Positions 50,739-60,411 of a DNA stretch of 64,000 nucleotides are shown here, in pieces. The stretch lies in contig NZ_FOXE01000003.1 in assembly GCF_900115635.1 (NCBI RefSeq), positions 62,001 through 126,000 of the forward strand, written 5' to 3'. Numbering within the stretch: position 1 is the stretch's first letter; the number at the start of each line of letters is the position of its first letter. Made by a program: the position numbers and the translations under genes. This stretch comes from Oscillibacter sp. PC13 (lineage in GTDB: Bacteria > Bacillota > Clostridia > Oscillospirales > Oscillospiraceae). The notes under the pieces are model-generated. The model had not been told where the DNA came from, made no database searches, and was given only the letters and a program-made list of their open reading frames with translations.

Positions 50739-51644
50739 ATGTTTGGATATGTCAGGCCTTCTCTGGAGGGGCTGCCTCCGGAGGAAACCGAGCGATTCCG
50801 CCAAGCTTACTGCGGCCTGTGCCATACCTTGGGCCGGAGGTACGGAGCGGCGGCCCGATTTATTCTGAACTATGATTTTACCTTTCTGGCCATTCTGCTC
50901 TCAGAGCCGGACCAGTTTTCCGTCGGAGAGGCACGCTGTCTGGTCAGCCCGCTGAAAAAGCGTCCTTTTCAGAATACAACGGCAGCAATGGAGCTGGCGG
51001 CGGATGAGAGCGTGATTCTGGCTTACTGGCAGTTACGGGACGGCGTGGCGGATCACGATTGGCTTCACGGATTAAAATACCGGGGTCTCTCCCGTGTTTT
51101 GGAACCCGCCTACAGAAAAGCGGCTGCAAGCCGGCCGGCATTTGATCAAAACACGCAGATCCAGCTGCAGGCACTTGCTGCCCTGGAGGCGGAGAACAGC
51201 CCCTCCATGGATTTGGCGGCGGATGCCTTTGCGATACTTCTGCGCAGTGCGGCGGACGAAATGACGGATCCGATCCGCCGGAGGGTATTGTCCCAGATGC
51301 TTTATCACCTCGGACGGTGGGTATATTTGGTGGATGCAGCAGATGATTTGATGAAAGACGCCGCATCCGGAAACTATAACCCCGTGGCACTGCGCTACGG
51401 GCTGGACGGAGGCGAATGGACGCTCCCCGCCCGGCACGAATTTGCTCAGACACTGGATGCCTCGGTTCATATGATTGCCACGGCCTTTGAACTGTGGGAT
51501 TTCGGATGCTGGCAGCCTTTGCTGGAGCGCACGATTTATACAGGACTTTTTCAGGTTGGAAAAGCAGTCCTGGATGGGACTTTTCACTCCCGGACGTCCG
51601 GGAAAGACAGAAAGAAAAGCAAGGATGTTGAGGAAGTTACATGA
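50739..51644 (+). CDS. DUF5685 family protein
   Basis: 301 residues. Recognisable opening [36 protein letters not shown] with a CxxC (CGLC) near residue 25. Almost wholly alpha-helical, with Asp-rich segments ([21 protein letters not shown], near residue 195) that could bind a metal. Basic C-terminus ([12 protein letters not shown]). Function unknown. It overlaps the DnaJ-like gene by four bases, a conserved pairing in Clostridia. Confidence 0.82.
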   Translation: MFGYVRPSLEGLPPEETERFRQAYCGLCHTLGRRYGAAARFILNYDFTFLAILLSEPDQFSVGEARCLVSPLKKRPFQNTTAAMELAADESVILAYWQLRDGVADHDWLHGLKYRGLSRVLEPAYRKAAASRPAFDQNTQIQLQALAALEAENSPSMDLAADAFAILLRSAADEMTDPIRRRVLSQMLYHLGRWVYLVDAADDLMKDAASGNYNPVALRYGLDGGEWTLPARHEFAQTLDASVHMIATAFELWDFGCWQPLLERTIYTGLFQVGKAVLDGTFHSRTSGKDRKKSKDVEEVT

Positions 51645-52312
51645 ATGATCCCTATGAGATCCTGGGCGTGCCGGAGACCGCCACAGATGAAGAAGTGAAA
51701 AAGGCTTATCGGGAGCTGGCCCGGAAGTACCATCCGGACAACTACCATGACAACCCCTTGGCGGATTTGGCGCAGGAGAAGATGAAGGAGATCAACGCCG
51801 CCTATGAGCAGGTCACCAAGGAGCGCAGCGGAGGCGGACGTCCTGGCGGAAGCGCCGGCAGTTCGTATGGTTATGGAGGCTACGGCAGCTATGGCGGCTA
51901 CGGTGGAGGGAGCTATCAGAGTTACAGCAGCAGTTCTTCCAGCAGCGTCCTGCAGCAGGTCCGCTTGGCCATCAACCTGGGAGATCTCGCCCGGGCGGAC
52001 GCGCTTTTAAACAATTACAGCGATCACAATGCCGAGTGGAACTTTCTGAAGGGAGCGGTTGCTTACCGCCAGGGCCGAATGGATGAAGCCGGGCGGTACT
52101 ATCGGACTGCCTGTCAGATGGAGCCGGGCAATGCGGAATACCGCCGGGCACTGGATTATATGGAAAACCGGGGCCAGACCGCTTATCGTCCCGGCGACGG
52201 AAGTTTTGGGACGGAGGTCTGCAGCGGCAACAGCCTTTGCTCGCGGATGTGCTGCGCGTATCTTCTTTGCAACAGCTGCGGATACGGTGGAATCCGGTTT
52301 TGTTTTATTTAA
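51641..52312 (+). CDS. DnaJ-domain protein with Cys-rich tail
   Basis: 223 residues. J domain at residues 1-62 with the HPD motif ([12 protein letters not shown]). A Gly/Ser/Tyr-rich linker (63-103, [25 protein letters not shown]) leads to a TPR-like helical pair ([59 protein letters not shown]). The last ~30 residues contain seven Cys ([20 protein letters not shown]). The Cys tail may bind metal or lipid. Not DnaJ itself: the Cys-repeat zinc domain of DnaJ is absent. Works presumably with DnaK and the DUF5685 partner. Confidence 0.88.
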   Translation: MNDPYEILGVPETATDEEVKKAYRELARKYHPDNYHDNPLADLAQEKMKEINAAYEQVTKERSGGGRPGGSAGSSYGYGGYGSYGGYGGGSYQSYSSSSSSSVLQQVRLAINLGDLARADALLNNYSDHNAEWNFLKGAVAYRQGRMDEAGRYYRTACQMEPGNAEYRRALDYMENRGQTAYRPGDGSFGTEVCSGNSLCSRMCCAYLLCNSCGYGGIRFCFI

Positions 52313-52332
52313 GAGGGAAGAGGGAACAGACA

Positions 52333-53214
52333 ATGATTAAGAGCATGACCGGCTATGGCCGGGCGCGGCAGATTCTCCATAACCGCGACATTACGGTGGA
52401 GGTTCGCTCTGTCAATAACCGGTATCTGGACTGTACCGTAAAGATGCCGCGTATGTATGTATTTGCTGAGGACGCAGTGAAGCAGCATGTCCAGCAGTCG
52501 ATCTCCCGCGGCAAGGTAGATGTCTTTGTCACCGTGGATGCCTCCGCCGCCGATGTGGCACGGGTCACGGTGAACCGGGAGCTGGCGGCCCAGTACGCCG
52601 CCGCCATGGATGAACTGGCGGAGGTCTGCGCCCCCACGGCCTACCATGTCACGCCGGAGGTGCTGGCGCGCTTTCCGGATGTTTTGACCGTCACCAAGGC
52701 GGACGAGGATTTGGAAACCGTCAGCGCAGATTTGTGCACGGTTCTGGATGAAGCGCTGGCCACTTACCATACCATGCGGGCAGTGGAAGGGAAAAGGCTT
52801 GCGGAGGACATTGAAAACCGCTTGGCAGCCATTGAGCGCTATACCGCCCAGGTGGAGGCGCGTTCTCCGGAGACGGTGGCGGAGTATCGCCAAAAGCTGA
52901 CGGCCCGGATGCAGGAAGTCCTGCAGAGCACCACCATCGACCCACAGAGAATTCTGATGGAGGCTGCTATCTATGCAGATAAGGTGGCCGTGGATGAGGA
53001 GACCGTCCGCCTGCGGAGCCATGTGGCACAGCTGCGGACGATGCTGGAATCCGATGAGCCCATGGGCCGGAAAATGGACTTTTTGATCCAGGAGGTCAAC
53101 CGGGAATCCAACACCATCGGATCCAAGTGCAACGATGTGGCCATTGCTCAGGTGGTGGTTGGATTGAAGGCCGAAGTGGAGAAGATGCGGGAGCAGGTCC
53201 AGAACGTGGAATGA
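52333..53214 (+). CDS. yicC: YicC-family endoribonuclease
   Basis: 293 residues; ATG behind GAGGGAA. Opens SMTGYGRA, the family hallmark, and closes KCNDVAIAQVVVGLKAEVEKMREQVQNVE. IDPQRILMEAAIYADKVAVDEETVRLRSHVAQLR and GRKMDFLIQEVNRESNTIGSK lie in the conserved C-terminal half. YicC proteins are RNases implicated in small-RNA turnover. First of a run leading to remA, gmk and rpoZ. Confidence 0.94.
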   Translation: MIKSMTGYGRARQILHNRDITVEVRSVNNRYLDCTVKMPRMYVFAEDAVKQHVQQSISRGKVDVFVTVDASAADVARVTVNRELAAQYAAAMDELAEVCAPTAYHVTPEVLARFPDVLTVTKADEDLETVSADLCTVLDEALATYHTMRAVEGKRLAEDIENRLAAIERYTAQVEARSPETVAEYRQKLTARMQEVLQSTTIDPQRILMEAAIYADKVAVDEETVRLRSHVAQLRTMLESDEPMGRKMDFLIQEVNRESNTIGSKCNDVAIAQVVVGLKAEVEKMREQVQNVE

Positions 53215-53247
53215 GGCGGAGGTCGCTGAATACACAAGGGAGGCTTT

Positions 53248-53502
53248 ATGAGACTCATTAACATTGGCTTTGGAAATCTGGTGTCAGAGGAACGGCTGAT
53301 AGCTGCTGTCAGTCCCGATTCCGCGCCCATCAAGCGGATGGTGCAGGAGAGCCGGGAGCGTGGAATGCTGATTGACGCCACGTATGGCCGGAAGACCGCG
53401 TCAATTTTTATCATGGACAGCGACCACGTGATCCTGTCGGCCCTGCCGCTGGAGAAATTCGGCAGCAGAACCCAGACAGAAACTGCAGAGGAGAGAGAGT
53501 AA
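53248..53502 (+). CDS. remA: Extracellular matrix regulator RemA (DUF370)
   Basis: 84 residues, typical of Rem[67 protein letters not shown] matches throughout. RemA binds DNA as a ring and controls matrix and osmoprotection genes in Bacillus. Four bases before gmk, an arrangement conserved across Firmicutes. Confidence 0.95.
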   Translation: MRLINIGFGNLVSEERLIAAVSPDSAPIKRMVQESRERGMLIDATYGRKTASIFIMDSDHVILSALPLEKFGSRTQTETAEERE

Positions 53503-53505
53503 GCG

Positions 53506-54102
53506 ATGAGAAGAGGGAAGACCTTTATTATTTCCGGACCTTCCGGCGTTGGCAAGAGCACGGTTCTGCATGCTCTGATGGAGAGCAGAAAAAATTTATA
53601 TTTTTCTGTCTCTGCTACCACCCGGGATCCGCGCCCTGGTGAAATTGATGGCCTGCATTACCACTTTTTGGATGTCGACACCTTTCGGGAAAAAATTGCG
53701 AAGGATGAGTTCTTGGAGTATGCGGAATACGTGGGGAACTTCTACGGCACTCCCAAAAGGTTTGTGGACGCGGCCATGAATCGGGGTCAGGATGTGATTC
53801 TGGATATTGAGATTCAGGGTGCCATTCAGGTGTGCAGTAAACGACCGGACACGGTGCGGATTTTTATCGCGCCGCCCAGCTGGTCTGAGCTGGAGCGCCG
53901 CCTGACTGAGCGGGGTACCGACAGCCAGGAAAAAATTCAAAAGCGTCTGCTGCGGGCCAAGGTGGAATTCCAGACGGCCCATACCTATGATTATTTTGTG
54001 ATCAACGACACGGTGGAGGAAGCAGTGATGGAGTTGAACGCCATTATGACGGCGGAGCACTGCAAGCCTAAGGAGCGCATGGAAATCATCAGTGGAAGAT
54101 AA
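53506..54102 (+). CDS. gmk: Guanylate kinase
   Basis: 198 residues. P-loop ISGPSGVGKSTVL at 9-21, GMP-binding SATTRDPRPGEIDGLHYHFL, YGTPK and the late LLRAKVEFQTAHTYDYFVINDTVEEAV. Makes GDP from GMP. It follows remA by three bases. Confidence 0.96.
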   Translation: MRRGKTFIISGPSGVGKSTVLHALMESRKNLYFSVSATTRDPRPGEIDGLHYHFLDVDTFREKIAKDEFLEYAEYVGNFYGTPKRFVDAAMNRGQDVILDIEIQGAIQVCSKRPDTVRIFIAPPSWSELERRLTERGTDSQEKIQKRLLRAKVEFQTAHTYDYFVINDTVEEAVMELNAIMTAEHCKPKERMEIISGR

Positions 54103-54163
54103 CGCTCCGCGTAAATTTGACAAAAATTTTAGCCGAATTCCGGCAGAATGGAAGTAGAACATT

Positions 54164-54391
54164 ATGATGCTGTATCCTGCAATGAACAAACTGACCTCTT
54201 TTGTCCCCAACCGCTATATGCTGGTGAATGTGGTAGCCCGCCGGGCCCGCCAGATTGCCGCCGATGCGGAGGAGAACGGAGAACACCTGAATGAAAAGCC
54301 AGTGACCATGGCAATCCATGAGGTGGCTGATGGAAAGCTGGATGCCACGAACATGGATTTGACCATTGAGGAACCGGAAGAACAAATCTGA
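54164..54391 (+). CDS. rpoZ: DNA-directed RNA polymerase subunit omega
   Basis: 75 residues. YPAMNKLTSFVPNRYMLVNVVARRARQIA carries the conserved NRYxLVxxxARRAR core, and PVTMAIHEVADGKL follows. GAAGTAG lies upstream of ATG. Omega helps assemble beta-prime and binds (p)ppGpp in some bacteria. Between gmk and priA, as usual in Firmicutes. Confidence 0.94.
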   Translation: MMLYPAMNKLTSFVPNRYMLVNVVARRARQIAADAEENGEHLNEKPVTMAIHEVADGKLDATNMDLTIEEPEEQI

Positions 54392-54416
54392 GACGCAGAC
54401 CAAGGAGGGGCGAGGC

Positions 54417-56879
54417 ATGGAGACCGCTGTGATTGCAAAAGTCGCGGTCGGCGCCGCGCCCTATTCCATTGACAAAGCCTATGACTATCTGGTACCGGAG
54501 GCCATGACGGCGGCCGCGGTACCTGGGGTACGTGTCATTGTCCCCTTCGGACGGGGAAACCGCACGTCGGAGGGCGTTGTGCTGGCGGTTGACACCGCCG
54601 AGAAGATGCCGGGGTTGAAGCCGCTGGCAGAGATACTGGACCCGGAACCTGTGCTGGACGGTGCGGACATTGCTCTGGCTCTCTGGATTCGCCAACGGTA
54701 TTTCTGTACCATGTTCGAGGCGGTGAAAACCATTCTTCCAACCGGGCTTTGGTACCGTCTGCAGGAGAGCTACCGTGTGGCTGACGGGCTGGACCGGGAG
54801 GCTGCGGACAGCCTCTGCGGCGGTATTTCAACGGCAGCCGCCGTGCTGGATGTGCTGTTTGCCGAGGGAAGCGCTGATTTGGAAACGCTGCGGGACACCT
54901 GCGGAAACGATGCTGAACAGACGTTGAAAGTCTTGCGCCGGCTCGGCGTGGTGACTGCGGAAACCTCCGCCAAGCGGAAAAGCAGCGATAAAACCCGCCG
55001 TATGGTGGAGCTGTCTATGGAGGCTGGGGAGGCTATGACCCTGGCAGAGGCGAAACGGCGCTCTGCGCCACAGCGGTATGAAGTTGTAAAGCTGCTGGCG
55101 TCAACCGGGCGGGCTGCCGCCGCAGAGGTGTGCTATTTCACCGGCGCGTCCATGCGGACGCTGCGGGGAATGGAGAAGGCCGGACTGTTGCTCTTTTCGG
55201 AAGAAGAGGAGCTGCGCGTTCCACAGGCGAAAGTCACCGAACCGGAACAGCCTATTGTCCTCAACGGCGAGCAGCAGGCGGCTTTTGATGAGATTTTGAA
55301 GCTGTCCCGCAGCGGAAGACCGGAGGCAGTGCTGCTTCAGGGCGTTACCGGAAGCGGAAAAACGCAGGTTTATCTCCGCCTTGTTCAGGAAATCCTGGAG
55401 ATGGGAAAGACTGCCATTGTGCTGGTGCCGGAGATTGTACTGACTCCTCAGATGATGCGGAAGTTTACCGCCTACTTCGGAGAGAATGTGGTGATGCTCC
55501 ACAGTTCCCTGCGTATGACGGAGCGCTATGACCAGTGGAAGCGCATCCGCCGGGGCGAGGTACGGGTTGTCCTGGGCACCCGATCTGCTATCTTTGCTCC
55601 TCTGCGGAATCTGGGACTCATTATCTTGGACGAGGAGCAGGAGAGCAGCTATCAATCGGAAAATGCACCCCGGTATCACACCCGGGACATTGCCAAATAC
55701 CTCTGTGCCCGGGACAAAGCCGTTCTGGTGCTTGGATCCGCCACACCCGCGGTGGAGACTGCCTGGGCTGCGGAACAGGGGCTTTATCACCGGGTGCTGC
55801 TGCGGCGGCGCTATAATGCGCAGCGGCTGCCTCAGGTGATTGTGTCAGACCTGCGCCAGGAAATCCGAAATGGCAACTCGGGCGCTGTGGGGGCTGCCCT
55901 GCGGGAGGAACTGGAGGGTAATCTCCGCCGGGGAGAGCAGAGTATTCTGTTTTTGAACCGCCGGGGCAACAGCCGCTATGTGCTGTGCGGCGAGTGCGGC
56001 CATGTGCCGGAGTGCCCACGCTGCAGCGTGGCACTCACGTATCACTCCGCGAACGGGCGGCTGATGTGCCACTACTGCGGCCATTCAGAGCCTGCTAAGG
56101 ACATTTGCCCAGCGTGCGGCGGCCGGATGAAGCATATTGGCACCGGTACCCAGAAGGTGGAGGAGGAGCTGCGGGAGCTGTTTCCGGATGCTGGTATCCT
56201 TCGGATGGATGCGGATACCGCCGCCGGCGGCCACGAAAAAATCCTGCGGCAGTTTGAACAGGATCGGGTTCCGATTCTGCTGGGTACCCAGATGGTGGCC
56301 AAGGGGCTGGATTTTGAAAATGTGACGCTGGTGGGGGTTCTCTCGGCAGACCTTTCCCTCTATGTGGACCACTACCGGGCTGCGGAGCGGACCTTCAGTT
56401 TGCTGACCCAAGTGGTCGGCAGGGCAGGCCGGGGCGGCAAACAGGGGCGGGCGGTCATTCAGACCTATACCCCGGCCAACGATGTGATCCAATCTGCCGC
56501 CCGACAGGATTACGAGAGCTTTTACCAAAGCGAGATCCGGATCCGGCGGCTGCGCCGCTGCCCGCCTTTTGCGGATCTCTTTACCTTCCACGTCTCCGGC
56601 GCAGAGGAGGGCGGCGTTTTGCGGGCCGCCGCAGCTGTCCGGGAGCGGCTGCGGCAGATCTGTACATCGCCGGAAATGGCTCCGGCGGATCCAGAGGTCC
56701 TGGGCCCGGCTCCCGCGCCGGTTTTGAAGCTGAACAACCGCTACCGATATCGTGTGCTTCTGGTGGGAAAGAACGATAAGGCCACCCGGGAACAGATTCG
56801 GAGACTGTTGAAGGAATTTGCAGCGGACCGCGCCAACCGCGGATTGAATTTATTTGTGGACTGCAACACCATGGAGTGA
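54417..56879 (+). CDS. priA: Primosomal protein N' (replication restart helicase PriA)
   Basis: 820 residues from ATG behind AAGGAGG. N-terminal DNA-binding domain (residues 1-100), helicase Walker A LQGVTGSGKTQVYL, Walker B LIILDEEQESSYQ, HTRDIAKYLCARDKAVLVLGSATPAVET. Eight zinc cysteines run from CGECGHVPECPRC to CHYCGHSEPAKDICPACG. Motif V/VI include LGTQMVAKGLDFENVTLVGVL and QVVGRAGRGGKQGR. Restarts stalled forks in the cytosol. Full length. Confidence 0.97.
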   Translation: METAVIAKVAVGAAPYSIDKAYDYLVPEAMTAAAVPGVRVIVPFGRGNRTSEGVVLAVDTAEKMPGLKPLAEILDPEPVLDGADIALALWIRQRYFCTMFEAVKTILPTGLWYRLQESYRVADGLDREAADSLCGGISTAAAVLDVLFAEGSADLETLRDTCGNDAEQTLKVLRRLGVVTAETSAKRKSSDKTRRMVELSMEAGEAMTLAEAKRRSAPQRYEVVKLLASTGRAAAAEVCYFTGASMRTLRGMEKAGLLLFSEEEELRVPQAKVTEPEQPIVLNGEQQAAFDEILKLSRSGRPEAVLLQGVTGSGKTQVYLRLVQEILEMGKTAIVLVPEIVLTPQMMRKFTAYFGENVVMLHSSLRMTERYDQWKRIRRGEVRVVLGTRSAIFAPLRNLGLIILDEEQESSYQSENAPRYHTRDIAKYLCARDKAVLVLGSATPAVETAWAAEQGLYHRVLLRRRYNAQRLPQVIVSDLRQEIRNGNSGAVGAALREELEGNLRRGEQSILFLNRRGNSRYVLCGECGHVPECPRCSVALTYHSANGRLMCHYCGHSEPAKDICPACGGRMKHIGTGTQKVEEELRELFPDAGILRMDADTAAGGHEKILRQFEQDRVPILLGTQMVAKGLDFENVTLVGVLSADLSLYVDHYRAAERTFSLLTQVVGRAGRGGKQGRAVIQTYTPANDVIQSAARQDYESFYQSEIRIRRLRRCPPFADLFTFHVSGAEEGGVLRAAAAVRERLRQICTSPEMAPADPEVLGPAPAPVLKLNNRYRYRVLLVGKNDKATREQIRRLLKEFAADRANRGLNLFVDCNTME

Positions 56880-56900
56880 AGCGGTCGGAAGGAGATCATG

Positions 56901-57404
56901 ATGGCTTTACGAAAGATTGTGGAACAGGGGGACGACTGCCTGAAGAAGGTCTGCCGTCCTGTGACGGAATTCAACGCCCATCTGCATCAACTGCTGGACG
57001 ATATGGCGGATACCCTGACAGAGGCCAACGGCGCCGGCCTTGCCGCACCGCAGGTGGGAGTCCTGCGCCGGGTGTGCCTGGTGCTGGATGAGGACACGGA
57101 GGAGTTTATCGAACTGATTAACCCTGAGATTCTCTCCCAAAGCGGTGAGCAGACGGGCCTGGAGGGCTGCCTCAGCGTTCCTGGAAAGTGGGGCATCGTC
57201 ACCCGCCCCAATGTGGTGCGGGTAAAGGCACAGGACCGGGACGGCAACTGGTTTGAGGCCGAGGGGGAGGGCCTGACCGCCCGCGCCTTCTGCCACGAGA
57301 TTGAGCACCTGGACGGCCATCTGTTTGTAGAGCATATCGACCACTTCCTGTCCGAAGAGGAGCTGCGGGACTATCTGGAGCGGGAAGAGCAGGAGGGAGA
57401 GTAA
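56901..57404 (+). CDS. def: Peptide deformylase
   Basis: 167 residues from the second of two adjacent ATGs (eight bases behind GGAG; the first, at 56898, is only five bases behind). Motif I GAGLAAPQVG, motif II EGCLSVPG with the metal Cys, and motif III CHEIEHLDGHLF with HExxH. Removes the formyl group from nascent proteins. Directly before fmt, the classical def-fmt pair. Confidence 0.97.
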   Translation: MALRKIVEQGDDCLKKVCRPVTEFNAHLHQLLDDMADTLTEANGAGLAAPQVGVLRRVCLVLDEDTEEFIELINPEILSQSGEQTGLEGCLSVPGKWGIVTRPNVVRVKAQDRDGNWFEAEGEGLTARAFCHEIEHLDGHLFVEHIDHFLSEEELRDYLEREEQEGE

Positions 57405-57408
57405 GCCC

Positions 57409-58329
57409 ATGCGTATCCTGTTTATGGGAACGCCGGATTTTGCAGTGGCGTCCTTAAAGCGTCTGGTGGAGGATGGACATGACGTCTGCGGCGTCTTCAC
57501 CCAGCCGGACAAGCCCCGCAACCGGGGCAAGGTGACCTTTTCCCCGGTGAAGGAATACGCCCTCTCTCAGAATCTGACGGTGTACCAGCCGATGAAGATG
57601 AAGGACGGAGAGGCACTCGGCATCGTTCGGGAGCTGCACCCGGATCTGATTGTGGTGGTAGCCTACGGCCGTATCCTTCCCAGGGATATTTTGGAGGCCC
57701 CGAGGCTCGGAGCCGTGAATGTCCACGCAAGCCTTCTGCCCAAGTATCGCGGCGCAGCTCCTATCAACTGGGCCATTTTGAATGACGAGGCGGAGACCGG
57801 CGTCTCCATCATGTATATGGCGGAGGAGCTGGATGCCGGCGATGTGATCCGGGTGGCGAAAACCCCCATCGCACCGGACGAGGAGCTGCCGGTCCTGTGG
57901 GATCGGCTGGCGGAGCTTGGCGCCCAGGCGCTGTCGGAGACGATTCCCGCCCTGGCGGATGGAACGGCTGTCCGCGCCCCGCAGGACGGCACGAAGATGA
58001 CCTACGCCCCCATGCTGTCCCGGGAATTATCACCCATTGACTGGAGCCGCTCCGCCCGGCAGATTGACTGCCAGGTGCGGGGACTGCTGCCCTGGCCCTG
58101 TGCCTCCACAGAGCTGGCGGGACGGAAACTGAAGGTTTACCGCACTGCACCGGGCAGGGAGACCCATCAGGTCCCGGGCGCTGTGCTCTCCGCTGGAAAG
58201 GCGGGGATCGAGGTGGCCTGCGGCGATGGGAAGAGCCTTGTGATTACGGAGCTTCAGGCGGAAGGCGGAAAGCGGATGGCGGCATCTGCCTACCTGCTGG
58301 GGCATCCCATTTCAATTGGAAACGAGTGA
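57409..58329 (+). CDS. fmt: Methionyl-tRNA formyltransferase
   Basis: 306 residues. FMGTPDFAVASL opening; formyl-binding VVVAYGRILPRDILEAPRLGAVNVHASLLPKYRGAAPINWAILN with the catalytic NxHxSLLP. The C-terminal OB domain includes YAPMLSRELSPIDWSRSARQIDCQVRGLLPWP. Formylates initiator tRNA. Four bases after def. Confidence 0.97.
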   Translation: MRILFMGTPDFAVASLKRLVEDGHDVCGVFTQPDKPRNRGKVTFSPVKEYALSQNLTVYQPMKMKDGEALGIVRELHPDLIVVVAYGRILPRDILEAPRLGAVNVHASLLPKYRGAAPINWAILNDEAETGVSIMYMAEELDAGDVIRVAKTPIAPDEELPVLWDRLAELGAQALSETIPALADGTAVRAPQDGTKMTYAPMLSRELSPIDWSRSARQIDCQVRGLLPWPCASTELAGRKLKVYRTAPGRETHQVPGAVLSAGKAGIEVACGDGKSLVITELQAEGGKRMAASAYLLGHPISIGNE

Positions 58330-58333
58330 TTTT

Positions 58334-59077
58334 ATGCCATATTACGGTTACGGCTATTACGGTTATGGGGATTTTCTGGCCAACAACATCTACTGTCTGC
58401 TGCTGATCCCGGTGCTGCTGCTGTCTGTCTGGGCGCAGATCCAGGTCAGCGGCAATTTCCGGCGGTACGCGGTAACAAACCGCCGGCGCCTTACCGGCGC
58501 CCAGGCGGCGGAGGCGGTGCTGCGTTCGCACGGCGTTTACGATGTCCCTGTCCGCATGACCAGGGGAAACCTGACGGACCACTATGATCCCCGGGACAAC
58601 ACCATTTACCTCTCCGAATCTGTGTATGGCGCTGCCACCATTGCGGCGGTGGGCGTAGCAGCTCACGAGGCGGGCCACGCCGTCCAGTACGCCGAGGGCT
58701 ACGGCCCCGTGCGGCTGCGCAGTGCCATTATTCCCGCTACCCAGATTGGTTCCAAATTTTCTTTCATCCTGCTGCTGGTGGGAATGCTGCTGTACAGCCA
58801 GACGCTGTTTTTCGTCGGCATCCTGCTGTTTTCCCTGACCACGCTGTTCCAGCTGGTGACGCTTCCGGTGGAGTTCAACGCCTCGCACCGGGCCATTGAG
58901 ACCATCGGCGGACAGGGCCTTTTGGATGAGGACGAGGTGTACGGTGCCCGGAAGGTTCTGCGGGCAGCCGCGCTGACCTATGTGGCCGCGCTGCTGATGT
59001 CTGTCCTGCAGCTGCTGCGCTTTGTGCTCATCTTCCTGGGCCGCGGCGGCGGCCGGCGGGGAGGAGGGCGCGAATGA
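58334..59077 (+). CDS. Zinc-dependent membrane metallopeptidase (YugP-type)
   Basis: 247 residues from ATG at 58334, four bases after the fmt stop; a TTG upstream inside fmt is less likely. Tyr/Gly-rich N-terminus (YYGYGYYGYGD), then membrane helices. The active site is VAAHEAGHAVQYAEGYGP (HExxH, near residue 117). A second Glu-containing segment, LPVEFNASHRA, follows after two more helices. Ends in RGGGRRGGGRE. Often placed between fmt and rsmB in Clostridia. Substrate unknown. Confidence 0.92.
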   Translation: MPYYGYGYYGYGDFLANNIYCLLLIPVLLLSVWAQIQVSGNFRRYAVTNRRRLTGAQAAEAVLRSHGVYDVPVRMTRGNLTDHYDPRDNTIYLSESVYGAATIAAVGVAAHEAGHAVQYAEGYGPVRLRSAIIPATQIGSKFSFILLLVGMLLYSQTLFFVGILLFSLTTLFQLVTLPVEFNASHRAIETIGGQGLLDEDEVYGARKVLRAAALTYVAALLMSVLQLLRFVLIFLGRGGGRRGGGRE

Positions 59078-60396
59078 GCCATTCTGCCCGGGAGAGCGCG
59101 CTGCGGGTGCTTGTCAGCTGCCGGACCAACGGGGCCTGGGCGGACGCCGCCCTGAAGGCCCAGTTGGGCCGGGACGGCCTGAGCCGGCAGGATGCGGCAC
59201 TTTGCAGCCGTATGGTTTACGGCGTGCTGCAAAACAGGATGCTGCTGGACTTCTATCTCAGCGCCTACTGCTCCCAGAAGCCGGAGCATCTGCAGCCGCC
59301 ACTGCTGGATATCCTGCGGCTGGGCGCCTATCAGATCCTCTTTTTGGACAAAGTACCGGACAGCGCCGCCGTCAATGAGTCGGTGAAGCTGGCAAAGCTC
59401 TTCAAAAGGGGGCAGGCCTCCGGCCTTGTCAATGCCGTTCTCCGTAAGGTTTCGCAGAATAAAAACGCCTTGCCGCCCATTCCAAACCGGGACGCGGTGC
59501 AGCGCCTGTCCATTCAGTACAGCCACCCCAAATGGCTGGTGAAGCGGCTGGTGCAGCTGCTGGGGGAGACAGAGGCAGAGGCGTTCCTCACCGCCGATAA
59601 CGCTGCTGCACCTCTGACCGTGCAGGTGAATCCCCTGAAGACGACAGCGGAGGCTCTGATGGCGGAGCTTGGGGAAGCCGAAATTTCTGCCGTTCCCCAC
59701 GCCTGGGTGCCGGGATGCCTGGAGCTGGACCGCACCGGCGATTTGACGGCGCTGGCCGCCTTCCGGGAGGGACGGTTCCTGGTGCAGGACGGCGCCGCCG
59801 CCCTGGCCGCCCAGGCCGCCGGCGTGACGCCCGGCGCCCGGGTGCTGGATGTATGCGCCGCGCCTGGAGGCAAGTCCTTTTCCGCGGCCCTTTCCATGGA
59901 GGACCAGGGCGTGGTTGTCTCCTGCGATCTCCACGAAAATAAGCTGAAGCGCATTCAAGAGGGCGCGGAGCGCCTGGGGCTGACCTGTATTCAGACGGCT
60001 GCAGCCGACGGTCGGCAGTTCTGCCCGCAGTGGGAGAGTGCCTTTGACGCCGTGCTGGTGGACGCGCCCTGCTCTGGCCTTGGCATCATCCGCAAAAAGC
60101 CGGACACCCGGTACAAAAAGCCGGACGACCTCTTCACCCTGCCGGTGGTCCAGCAGGCCATTTTGGACAATGCCGCCCGCTACGTCCGGCCCGGCGGCAT
60201 TCTGGTGTACTCCACCTGCACGATTCTGCCGGAGGAAAACGAACAGGTGACGGAGGCATTTCTTGCCGAACATTCTGCCTTTTCCCGGGAAAGCCTGCCT
60301 GCCCCCATCGGAGAGATGGGGGGACAGGTGACGCTGTGGCCCCAGCGCCACGGCACTGACGGCTTTTACATCTGCCGCATGCGGCGGCAAGCTTGA
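59074..60396 (+). CDS. rsmB: 16S rRNA (cytosine(967)-C(5))-methyltransferase
   Basis: 440 residues, ATG overlapping the previous stop. N-terminal NusB-like RNA-binding domain (RESALRVLVSC). SAM motif I VLDVCAAPGGKSFSAALSM, motif IV VLVDAPCSGLGIIRKKPD, and catalytic Cys in YSTCTILPEENEQV. Methylates C967 of 16S rRNA. It continues the def-fmt-rsmB-rlmN order of Firmicutes. Confidence 0.96.
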   Translation: MSHSARESALRVLVSCRTNGAWADAALKAQLGRDGLSRQDAALCSRMVYGVLQNRMLLDFYLSAYCSQKPEHLQPPLLDILRLGAYQILFLDKVPDSAAVNESVKLAKLFKRGQASGLVNAVLRKVSQNKNALPPIPNRDAVQRLSIQYSHPKWLVKRLVQLLGETEAEAFLTADNAAAPLTVQVNPLKTTAEALMAELGEAEISAVPHAWVPGCLELDRTGDLTALAAFREGRFLVQDGAAALAAQAAGVTPGARVLDVCAAPGGKSFSAALSMEDQGVVVSCDLHENKLKRIQEGAERLGLTCIQTAAADGRQFCPQWESAFDAVLVDAPCSGLGIIRKKPDTRYKKPDDLFTLPVVQQAILDNAARYVRPGGILVYSTCTILPEENEQVTEAFLAEHSAFSRESLPAPIGEMGGQVTLWPQRHGTDGFYICRMRRQA

Positions 60397-60411
60397 GAGG
60401 AATCCTTGTTT

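Noticed and set aside
54117-54122. TTGACA just before rpoZ
   Set aside because: No -10-like hexamer occurs 15-19 bases downstream, so it is not called as a promoter.
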